From Vulcanimicrobiota bacterium (GTDB lineage Bacteria; Vulcanimicrobiota; Vulcanimicrobiia; Vulcanimicrobiales; Vulcanimicrobiaceae): DNA of 5,528 bases. The notes below the pieces were generated by a model. That model saw only the letters and a program-made list of their open reading frames with translations, was not told the origin of the DNA and did no database searches. Positions within the stretch are counted from its first letter, which is position 1; each line of letters starts with the position of its first letter. A program made the position numbers and the translations under genes. The stretch spans positions 1 to 5,528 of the forward strand of contig JAFAQW010000198.1 in NCBI GenBank assembly GCA_019245995.1, in the 5' to 3' direction. Positions 1 through 5,528 of this stretch are shown here, piece by piece.

Positions 1-664
1 CCGGATGAAGGTTGAAGATGAGAAAGCCCGCGCAGGCGCCGATGCCCATTACGGCGAGCGCCGCGGCCGCGGGCAGCGGCGTCCACGCCGCGATCAGCGC
101 CAGTACGATCAGCGGCGGAACGATCGCTCCCGTCGCCAGCCCGTCGAGTCCGTCGGTGAGATTGACGGCGTGGATCGTCCCAGTGATGGCGGCGATGCCG
201 AGGAGCAGCCATAGCCAGTGCGGGACCACGAGCCACAGCGTGCCCGCCCGCAGCAGCGTATCGATGGGAAAGCGTCCCGGCGTTCCGGAGATGGCACGGA
301 GAAAGATCGCCGCCGCCAGCGCCGTCGCCAAAAATTTCGTGCGCGCACGCAAGCCGCGGTTGACGCCGTGCGCGATTCCCAGCCAGTCGTCAATTGCGCC
401 GATTGCGCCGCACACAACGATGAGGAAGACCAGCTCCGGTACGAGCGCGTACCGCGCGACCGCGAGCGCGACGAGCGCAACGGCCAGGAACGCGAATCCG
501 CCCATCGTCGGCGTCCCCGTCTTCCTCCGGTGGCTGGCGGGGGCGTCCTCGTAAGCGCGCTGACGCACTCCGGCTCGCTCGAAGATCAGCAGCAACAGCC
601 ACGCCACCGGCACCGCAATCGCGAATCCTAACGCGGCCCACGCTGCGAGAGACAACGGCGTCAT
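1..664 (-). CDS. mraY: MraY, phospho-N-acetylmuramoyl-pentapeptide transferase (3' end cut off by the window)
   Basis: Integral membrane enzyme that transfers phospho-MurNAc-pentapeptide from UDP to undecaprenyl phosphate, giving lipid I. Reading from the ATG at 664-662 gives 221 codons without a stop, so roughly the first two thirds of a usual 320-360 residue MraY are present. What is seen: a hydrophobic first helix (about residues 4-28), the family motif HRRKTGTPTMGG at 45-56, the Asp-Asp pair at 92-93 in GAIDDWLG followed by Lys110 in GLRARTKF, NLTDGLDGL at 168-176, and FNLHP at 217-221, with hydrophobic stretches between. The Asp pair and the DGxDG loop are conserved catalytic-core elements of the MraY/WecA family; the later catalytic Asp and His-rich loop lie outside the window. 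The ATG overlaps the upstream gene's stop as ATGA, and only a weak GAG lies 8 bases upstream, so translation probably depends on coupling. The frame was read by hand; identity is secure. Confidence 0.96.
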   Translation of the reverse strand, partial: MTPLSLAAWAALGFAIAVPVAWLLLLIFERAGVRQRAYEDAPASHRRKTGTPTMGGFAFLAVALVALAVARYALVPELVFLIVVCGAIGAIDDWLGIAHGVNRGLRARTKFLATALAAAIFLRAISGTPGRFPIDTLLRAGTLWLVVPHWLWLLLGIAAITGTIHAVNLTDGLDGLATGAIVPPLIVLALIAAWTPLPAAAALAVMGIGACAGFLIFNLHP

Positions 665-1374
665 GCGGGCGGCTCGAATAGGGGAGAGAGCGTATCGCCG
701 CGCCACTTCAACACGACAATCGGGGTTTGCTCGTCGCTGTTGCCGTGCGGGTTTTCCAGCAAGGCGGCCTCGACGACGTCGCGGCGAACGCCATCGGATG
801 CACCGAGCACCTTCGCCTTTCGCAGGTCGTTGGCATCGACCACGGCGCACGCGATGCCCGTTCGCGCGAAGAAGTCACCGGCAAAGCGGTTGGAGTCGCG
901 CGGCGCGAACACGATGGCGCGCTCGTAGGGCGGCATCGTGCCGGTGTAGCCGTCAAACGCCGCAACGGCGTCGCCCATCAACTCGTAGAAGGTGCCGCGG
1001 CGTCCCGCAACGCGCGCGAGCGTGTGGGCAATCGTTGCGGACACTACTTTCCACGTTCCGACTTTGTCGATCACCAGCTGCATCGATTCAGGTTGATTGA
1101 TGGTCGCAAGGGCACCCGTCCGCCGCGAGAGCGCATATGCAAGCCGCGACGGCCGCACGTACTCCGCCGCAAGGAGCTCTCCCTGAGCGATCGCGACGGC
1201 ACTCTCGGAAACGGCGACCACGTCGCCGCACCGCGCGATTCCGGCGACGGCGGCTTCGACCAGCGCGATGAGGTCGTCGTTGGGGCGCACGAGCCGCGTA
1301 CGCACGGGAATCGCTTTCAGTCCCGCGGATCGTTGGGCGAAGTCGACGCTGAAGCCGCGCAGCGCGTAGCTCAC
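661..1374 (-). CDS. F420-0:gamma-glutamyl ligase-like protein (CofE/FbiB-N superfamily) embedded in the dcw cluster
   Basis: A 237-residue soluble protein with no signal peptide or membrane segment. Seen in order: IPVRTRLVRPNDDL (22-35), GDVVAVSESAVAIAQGE (50-66), PESMQLVIDKVG (95-106), a GTFYELMG segment (127-134), FDGYTGTMPPYE (140-151), CAVVDANDLRKAKVLGASDG (176-195), and ENPHGNSDEQTPIVVLK (207-223). From memory this series matches the bacterial short-form proteins annotated as coenzyme F420-0:gamma-glutamyl ligase, relatives of archaeal CofE, which joins glutamate to a lactyl or glutamyl carboxylate using GTP. The GTG start at 1374 overlaps the murF stop as GTGA and has GGGAG 8 bases upstream. 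A TTG start 31 codons earlier would lie inside murF and add a poor Arg/Ala-rich leader. The stop overlaps mraY as ATGA. No other F420 gene is visible, and the neighbours all make peptidoglycan precursor. A wall-related role is therefore inferred; the true substrate is unknown. Confidence 0.75.
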   Translation of the reverse strand: MSYALRGFSVDFAQRSAGLKAIPVRTRLVRPNDDLIALVEAAVAGIARCGDVVAVSESAVAIAQGELLAAEYVRPSRLAYALSRRTGALATINQPESMQLVIDKVGTWKVVSATIAHTLARVAGRRGTFYELMGDAVAAFDGYTGTMPPYERAIVFAPRDSNRFAGDFFARTGIACAVVDANDLRKAKVLGASDGVRRDVVEAALLENPHGNSDEQTPIVVLKWRGDTLSPLFEPPA

Positions 1375-2687
1375 GCCTGGAGCTCCCGGACGATCTCCTC
1401 GAGCCGGTATTTGCGCGAACCCTTGAGCAGCACCACGTCGTCGCGCCGGACGTGCGCGCGCAGCCAAGCAGCGGCGCCGGCGTTGTCGTCGACGCGAACG
1501 ATTCGATCGGCGGGCAGGCCCGCGCGTCGGGCACCGGCGGCAAAGTCGTCCGCGAACTCCCCGGTAACGACGAGCAGGTCAGCGCTCCGAGCGGCGTGCT
1601 CGCCGACTCGCTCGTGCAGGCTGCGTGACTCATCGCCCAGCTCCGCCATGCTCGCGAGCACGGCGATTCGACGGGACGCCGCTTCGGCCGCGAACGCATC
1701 CAAGGCGGCGACCATTCCGCTCGCGTTGGCGTTATAGGCGTCGTAAATGAGGCGTGCGCCGCCCTCCAGCGAAATCGAGTCGTAGCGCCCAGCCGGTAGC
1801 TGCACGTTGGGAACCTCTGCGGCAAGCGTTTCCAACGAGACGCACAATGCCGCGGCGGCCGTTAACGCGGCCGCCAGATTGGCGCGATTGTGCCGGCCCG
1901 GAACGCGAACGTTCACATCCAATTCCTGCGTCATTCGTTCGCACCTATGGATCAATCGCCGCTCGCCGACGAGTGCCGTGAAAGCGGCAAGCTCAGCATA
2001 CGCGTCCAGTTCGGCGGCGTCGTCCACGGCGGCGAACCAACGAACGTTTTGGGACAACGAGCCGGCGCGTTCTCGGGAAACGGCATCCTGCGCGTTGAGC
2101 ACCGCCTCCGCCCCTTGGCCGAACAATGCCCACTTCGTATCGGCGAGGCGTTCGCGCGATCCCATGAGCTCGAGATGAGCGTCGCCGATGTTAGTCAGCA
2201 CGCCGACGTCCGGGCGCGCGATCGCGACTAACGCCGCGATATCGCCGAAGTGTCGCGCCCCCATCTCGGCGACCAGCACGTCGTGCGCGTCGCCGGCGCT
2301 CTCGAGCAGCAGCTTGCTGACGCCGATCTCGTTGTTTTCGTTCGCACGCGCTGCCAGAACCCGGCCGGGATGCGCCGGCTCCAGCAGTTGGGCGAGAAAG
2401 GCTTTGGTGGTCGTCTTTCCGGCGCTTCCGGTGATCGCGACGACCTGGCCGCCGAACTGGCGACGCGCCGCCGCCGCCAGGGCCATGTAAGCGCGCAAGG
2501 TATCCTCGACGAGCAGCATCGCCGCGCAGTCGATTCCCGGCGGCGGCCGGTCCACGATCACCATCGCGGCCCCCCGCCGCAGCGCCTCCGCAGCGAAATC
2601 GTGTCCGTCGAAATGCTCGCCGCGCAACGCCAGGAACGCGTCCCCCGGGCGCAGCGTTCGCGTGTCGGTTGAGACGCGTAGATTCAT
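1371..2687 (-). CDS. murF: MurF, UDP-MurNAc-tripeptide--D-alanyl-D-alanine ligase
   Basis: Cytoplasmic ATP-dependent ligase that adds D-Ala-D-Ala to the UDP-MurNAc tripeptide, completing the pentapeptide. The 438 residues show the three-domain Mur ligase layout. The UDP-binding N-domain has DTR at 8-10 and LRGEHFDGHDF at 21-31. The central ATPase domain has the P-loop ITGSAGKTT at 85-93, ENNEIG at 117-122, EMGARHFGDI at 141-150, TNIGDAHLELMGS at 165-177 and a Lys at 185 in the position usually carbamylated. The C-domain has YDAYNANAS at 315-323 and LKGSRKYRLEEIV at 421-433. The DAYNAN and KGSR motifs separate MurF from MurC, MurD and MurE. The ATG overlaps the murE stop as ATGA and has GGGGA 6 bases upstream, so the start is well supported. 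This leaves the N-terminus about 20 residues shorter than usual, beginning almost at the DTR motif. The stop overlaps the next gene's GTG. Identity is secure. Confidence 0.97.
   Translation of the reverse strand: MNLRVSTDTRTLRPGDAFLALRGEHFDGHDFAAEALRRGAAMVIVDRPPPGIDCAAMLLVEDTLRAYMALAAAARRQFGGQVVAITGSAGKTTTKAFLAQLLEPAHPGRVLAARANENNEIGVSKLLLESAGDAHDVLVAEMGARHFGDIAALVAIARPDVGVLTNIGDAHLELMGSRERLADTKWALFGQGAEAVLNAQDAVSRERAGSLSQNVRWFAAVDDAAELDAYAELAAFTALVGERRLIHRCERMTQELDVNVRVPGRHNRANLAAALTAAAALCVSLETLAAEVPNVQLPAGRYDSISLEGGARLIYDAYNANASGMVAALDAFAAEAASRRIAVLASMAELGDESRSLHERVGEHAARSADLLVVTGEFADDFAAGARRAGLPADRIVRVDDNAGAAAWLRAHVRRDDVVLLKGSRKYRLEEIVRELQA
1383..1387 (-). promoter_or_regulatory. Ribosome binding site for the F420-ligase-like gene
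   Basis: On the minus strand GGGAG lies 8 bases before the GTG at 1374-1372, inside the last codons of murF. It is a good Shine-Dalgarno core at normal spacing. It decides between this GTG and the earlier in-frame TTG at 1467. Confidence 0.7.
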
Positions 2688-4153
2688 TGCGGTTCCCCAC
2701 GCGCCGCGAGTACCTTTCGCGCGACGGCTGCGTCGTCGAACGCAAGCACGTCGTCGCCGATGATCTGATAGTCTTCGTGGCCCTTACCGGCGATGAGCAC
2801 CACGTCGCCAGGGGTCGCCTCGCGAATCGCGCGCTCGATGGCCCGCAGCCGATCGAGTTCAACGACATAGGGTTCGGCGCCAATCCCACGCGCGATCTCC
2901 GAGACGATGGCGAGCGGCTCTTCCGTGCGCGGATTGTCGTTGGTCAAATAAATGCGATCCGCGAGCCGCGCCGCAACGGCGCCCATTTCGGCACGCTTGC
3001 CGCGATCGCGGTCTCCGCCACAGCCGAAGACGACGGCTATGTTGGCCGTCGCCGTCTCCCGCAGCGCGGTCAATGCGTGTTCTAGCGCCGAGGGCGTATG
3101 CGCGTAGTCGATTACGGCGGCGACGCCGTTTTCAGATAGGCGCTCCATTCGGCCGGCGATCGGCTCCAACGATGCCAGACCGGCGGCAATTTCGTCCGTT
3201 GCGATGCCGAGACGTTCGCAGACGGCGATTGCGGCCAACGCGTTCTCGATATTGAATCGCCCCGGCAGACGCAATTCGTATCGGCGGCCGTTCACGGCAA
3301 ACCGGCTGCCGTCCGGCCTCATCGTAATGTCGCGCGCAACGTACAGCGATGCGGGAGCATTGCCATAGTGGATGACTTCTTTGCCTTCCCGGACCAGTTC
3401 GAGGCCCCAGCGCGGGCCGCGTGGATCCGCGGCGTTGAGCACGCAGATCGGCGCACGTTCGAAGAGGCTCCTCTTCGCCGCGGCGTACGCATCCAGCGTC
3501 TCGTGAAAGTCGAGGTGGTCGCGGGTGACGTTCGTCAAGACGGCGATTCGAAACGCCACGTCCTCCACGCGGCCCAGCGCCAGAGCGTGCGAACTTACCT
3601 CCATCGCTACCGCTTTCGCCCCCGTGTCCCGCATCTGCGCCAAGAGGGCGTGCAGTTCGGGCGGAAGCGGCGTGGTGTTGCTCAAACGCCATTGTTGGGC
3701 GCCATACTGGGCGCCGATCGTGCCGATCACGCCGCACGGCACGGCCGCCGCGTTGAGAATCGTCGCGATCACGCGCGATACGGTCGTCTTGCCGTTCGTA
3801 CCGGTGATGCCCACGACGTCGAGAGCGCTCGACGGATTCCCGTAAAATGTTGCGGCAAGCCGCGAAAGTGCCCGGCGCGTGTCGGCAACCTCGACGACGG
3901 GCGCATCGGACGGCAGATCGACGGAGACGCCTCTCTCGATGACGATCGCGGCGGCCCTCGCCGCGAGTGCCTGCCGGGCGTAGCGATGTCCGTCTTCGTG
4001 CTGTCCCCGCAGCGCGACGAAGAGAGCGCCGGGGCGCACTTCGTTGGAATTCGTCGCTATTGCCGTTATGGTTTCGCTTGGGTTGACGGTGATCTTCGGG
4101 TCCGGTAGCCCATTGAGCAGCGTCCCCAGCGCGATGGTTCTCTCACTTTCCAC
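2684..4153 (-). CDS. murE: MurE, UDP-MurNAc-L-Ala-D-Glu--meso-diaminopimelate ligase
   Basis: Cytoplasmic ATP-dependent ligase that adds the third stem-peptide residue to UDP-MurNAc-L-Ala-D-Glu. The 489 residues match the usual 480-500. Seen: the N-domain core LFVALRGQHEDGHRYA (44-59), P-loop GITGTNGKTT (115-124), NTTP (159-162), MEVSSHALALGRV (184-196), TNVTRDHLDFH (207-217), Lys227 in AAAKRSLF at the usual carbamylated position, IDYAHTPSALE (348-358), DNPRTEEP (406-413) and AGKGHEDYQ (455-463). In characterised enzymes DNPR binds meso-diaminopimelate, whereas Lys-adding enzymes differ there, so a DAP-type wall is inferred. The N-terminal DSR motif reads NSN here (35-37). The only plausible start is a GTG at 4153, overlapping the ftsI stop by 11 bases. 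Its Shine-Dalgarno match is weak, and no other ATG or GTG lies nearby in frame, so the first few residues are less certain than the rest. Confidence 0.97.
   Translation of the reverse strand: MESERTIALGTLLNGLPDPKITVNPSETITAIATNSNEVRPGALFVALRGQHEDGHRYARQALAARAAAIVIERGVSVDLPSDAPVVEVADTRRALSRLAATFYGNPSSALDVVGITGTNGKTTVSRVIATILNAAAVPCGVIGTIGAQYGAQQWRLSNTTPLPPELHALLAQMRDTGAKAVAMEVSSHALALGRVEDVAFRIAVLTNVTRDHLDFHETLDAYAAAKRSLFERAPICVLNAADPRGPRWGLELVREGKEVIHYGNAPASLYVARDITMRPDGSRFAVNGRRYELRLPGRFNIENALAAIAVCERLGIATDEIAAGLASLEPIAGRMERLSENGVAAVIDYAHTPSALEHALTALRETATANIAVVFGCGGDRDRGKRAEMGAVAARLADRIYLTNDNPRTEEPLAIVSEIARGIGAEPYVVELDRLRAIERAIREATPGDVVLIAGKGHEDYQIIGDDVLAFDDAAVARKVLAARGEPQ
2694..2698 (-). promoter_or_regulatory. 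Ribosome binding site for murF
   Basis: On the minus strand GGGGA lies 6 bases before the ATG at 2687-2685, inside the end of murE. It supports the short N-terminus assigned to MurF, because the motif fits this ATG and no alternative start is needed. Confidence 0.65.
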
Positions 4154-5528
4154 GATGCGCCACGTCCGGTCTTGGTAATACGCCGGCGTGCAGCATGGCT
4201 TCCCGCGCGATCGCGGCGAATGCGGGGGCCGCGACGACGCTGCCGTAATAGGACCCGATCGGGCGTTCCACTTTCACGTAGATAACGTAACGGGCTCGCG
4301 GATAGGGAACCATACCGATGAAGGACGCCGCATAGTACCCTGAGCGATATTGGCCGTCAACGACCATCTCCGCCGTTCCCGTCTTTCCGGCGGTGGCGTA
4401 ACCTGGAATTTGCGCGGTGGGATTGCCCGTGCCCCGCAGAACGACCCCTCGCAAAAAGCCTTGCAATTGCCGCGCCGTCCGGCGCGAGAAAACGCGGCGA
4501 ACGACCTTAGGGGAGAAGCGCTTGACCAGCCGTCCCTGCTGATCGTACACTGCCGCGACGATCTGCGGCTGCACCAGCAGCCCGCCGTTGGCGATCGCCG
4601 CATAATAGCGCGCCATCGCGAGCGGGCTCACGGAAACGCCCTGCCCGAACGACATGGTCGCCAACGACGAAGCGCTCCACTGCGAGGGCGGCGGAACGAT
4701 GCCCGGGTTTTCACCGGGAAGGCCCAAATCGGTCGGCAATCCGAATCCGGCCCTGCGTTCCATCGCGTAGAACGTCTTGCCGCCGATCGAAAGTCCGACC
4801 TCGGCGGCGCCCACGTTGTGCGACAGTTCGATGATCTGCGCCAGCGTCTCGCTGCCGCCGGTACCCGCCATGAAGCCGTCCTCGGCATTGTGAATCGTGC
4901 GTCCCCCGACGACGATCGCGTCCCGTGCCGGGAAACGGCTCGCCAGCGTGACCTTTCCGGAATCCAGCGCCGCCGCCGCCGTGATCAGTTTGTACGTTGA
5001 GCCGGGCTCGTAGGCGTCCATCACCGCGCGATCCCGACGCTCATCGGCCGGATACTTCCAGAAGCGGTTGGGGTCGAAGTCGGGCAGGTTGGCAAGCGCG
5101 AGAATCTCGCCGGTCCACGGGTCCATCACGATCGCGGTCCCGTCGAGGGCGTGGAACGCATGCACCTGACGCGCAAGCGCGCGGTGCGCGACGAACTGCA
5201 AATAGGGATCGAGCGTCAGTTGGAGCGTCATTCCCGGCTGCGCGGGCGTTAAGGTGCGTTCGCGACCGAAGGGAATGGGCCGGCCAAACTCGTCGGCCTC
5301 AAGCGTAATTCGCCCGGAACGGCCGCGCAGCAGTTCGTCGTAGGCATACTCGACGCCGTCGAGCCCGTTTTCGTCGGTTCCGACGAACCCGAGAACCGTC
5401 GACGCGAGGCGCCCGGCGCTGTCCACGCGTAGGCCCGTATCTTCTTCCTTGAGCTCGATGCCGGGAAGGTTGAGCGCAGCGATTCGTTGTGCGACGTCGT
5501 GCGGAACCTTGCGCGCGATCCACACGAA
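4143..5528 (-). CDS. ftsI: FtsI-type class B penicillin-binding protein (peptidoglycan D,D-transpeptidase), 5' end cut off by the window
   Basis: Septal transpeptidase that cross-links peptidoglycan outside the membrane during division, normally with FtsW. The frame is open to the window edge, giving 461 codons; the membrane anchor and start of the pedestal domain are missing. Numbering from the Val codon at 5525-5523: the dimer/pedestal domain shows RLASTVLGFVG (39-49) and GLDGVEYAYDELLRG (54-68). The transpeptidase domain has the catalytic Ser176 in EPGSTYK (173-179), the second motif SHN (235-237), GQGVSVSPLAMA (295-306) and the third motif KTGTAE (381-386). All three active-site motifs are intact. 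No PASTA repeats follow; the protein ends about 75 residues after KTG. Position directly before murE in a dcw cluster favours FtsI (PBP3-like) over a SpoVD or elongation PBP, but a genome with several class B PBPs could blur that. The GTG at 5525 is an internal Val, not the start. Confidence 0.95.
   Translation of the reverse strand, partial: FVWIARKVPHDVAQRIAALNLPGIELKEEDTGLRVDSAGRLASTVLGFVGTDENGLDGVEYAYDELLRGRSGRITLEADEFGRPIPFGRERTLTPAQPGMTLQLTLDPYLQFVAHRALARQVHAFHALDGTAIVMDPWTGEILALANLPDFDPNRFWKYPADERRDRAVMDAYEPGSTYKLITAAAALDSGKVTLASRFPARDAIVVGGRTIHNAEDGFMAGTGGSETLAQIIELSHNVGAAEVGLSIGGKTFYAMERRAGFGLPTDLGLPGENPGIVPPPSQWSASSLATMSFGQGVSVSPLAMARYYAAIANGGLLVQPQIVAAVYDQQGRLVKRFSPKVVRRVFSRRTARQLQGFLRGVVLRGTGNPTAQIPGYATAGKTGTAEMVVDGQYRSGYYAASFIGMVPYPRARYVIYVKVERPIGSYYGSVVAAPAFAAIAREAMLHAGVLPRPDVAHRGK

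Larger units (their letters stand above)
1..5528 (-). other. Part of a dcw operon: ftsI-murE-murF-F420-ligase-like-mraY
   Basis: Five co-directional genes cover every base. Junctions: ftsI/murE overlap 4143-4153 (11 bases), murE/murF 2684-2687 (ATGA), murF/ligase-like 1371-1374 (GTGA), ligase-like/mraY 661-664 (ATGA). No gap can hold a promoter or terminator outside coding sequence, so a single transcript entering from beyond 5528 and leaving past 1 is inferred. The order matches the widespread dcw cluster except for the extra gene between murF and mraY. Confidence 0.9.

Noticed and set aside
12..554. Open frame on the plus strand (180 codons) opposite mraY
   Set aside because: The minus strand here encodes MraY motifs in register; the plus product is low-complexity Ala/Ser/Pro/Arg sequence with no domain.
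1375..1467. A 31-codon N-terminal extension of the ligase-like protein from a TTG at 1467
   Set aside because: It would lie wholly inside the conserved end of murF and gives an Arg/Ala/Gly-rich leader; the GTG at 1374 has a Shine-Dalgarno core and a classic GTGA overlap.
727..1737. Long open frame on the plus strand (336 codons) opposite the ligase-like gene and murF
   Set aside because: It lies antisense to two genes with clear family motifs, its product is Arg-rich without recognisable domains, and such mirror frames are expected in GC-rich DNA.
4143..4146. GTGA at the end of ftsI as a murE start
   Set aside because: This GTG is not in the murE frame; the in-frame start is the GTG at 4153.
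5523..5525. GTG at 5525 as the start of ftsI
   Set aside because: The frame stays open to the window edge and the protein would lack its membrane anchor and most of the pedestal domain; this is an internal Val codon.

Overview
The window is a tightly packed piece of a division and cell wall (dcw) gene cluster. All genes are read on the minus strand, so transcription runs from high to low coordinates: ftsI-type penicillin-binding protein (3' part) -> murE -> murF -> a gene resembling bacterial F420-0:gamma-glutamyl ligases -> mraY (5' part). There is no intergenic space. The four junctions overlap by 11, 4, 4 and 4 bases, and three are ATGA or GTGA stop/start overlaps. This indicates one transcript with translational coupling. 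No internal promoter, terminator, RNA gene, mobile element, CRISPR array or notable repeat was seen.

Organism: DNA is GC-rich, and the order ftsI-murE-murF-...-mraY is the common bacterial dcw order. MurE carries the DNPR motif of meso-diaminopimelate-adding enzymes, so the wall is probably of the DAP type. The phylum cannot be fixed from the sequence. A poorly cultivated high-GC lineage (for example Eremiobacterota/WPS-2 or a relative) is only a guess.

How the genes work together: MurE adds the third residue and MurF the D-Ala-D-Ala dipeptide to the UDP-MurNAc peptide in the cytoplasm. MraY moves the finished phospho-MurNAc-pentapeptide onto undecaprenyl phosphate to make lipid I. After later steps and flipping outside, the FtsI-type transpeptidase cross-links the peptides at the septum. 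The unexpected member is the 237-residue F420-ligase-like protein, which sits exactly between the last cytoplasmic precursor step (MurF) and the first membrane step (MraY). Its start and stop codons overlap both neighbours. This is the best candidate in the window for an undescribed activity, perhaps an ATP/GTP-dependent change at a glutamyl carboxylate of the peptidoglycan precursor, but the sequence alone does not prove any substrate.
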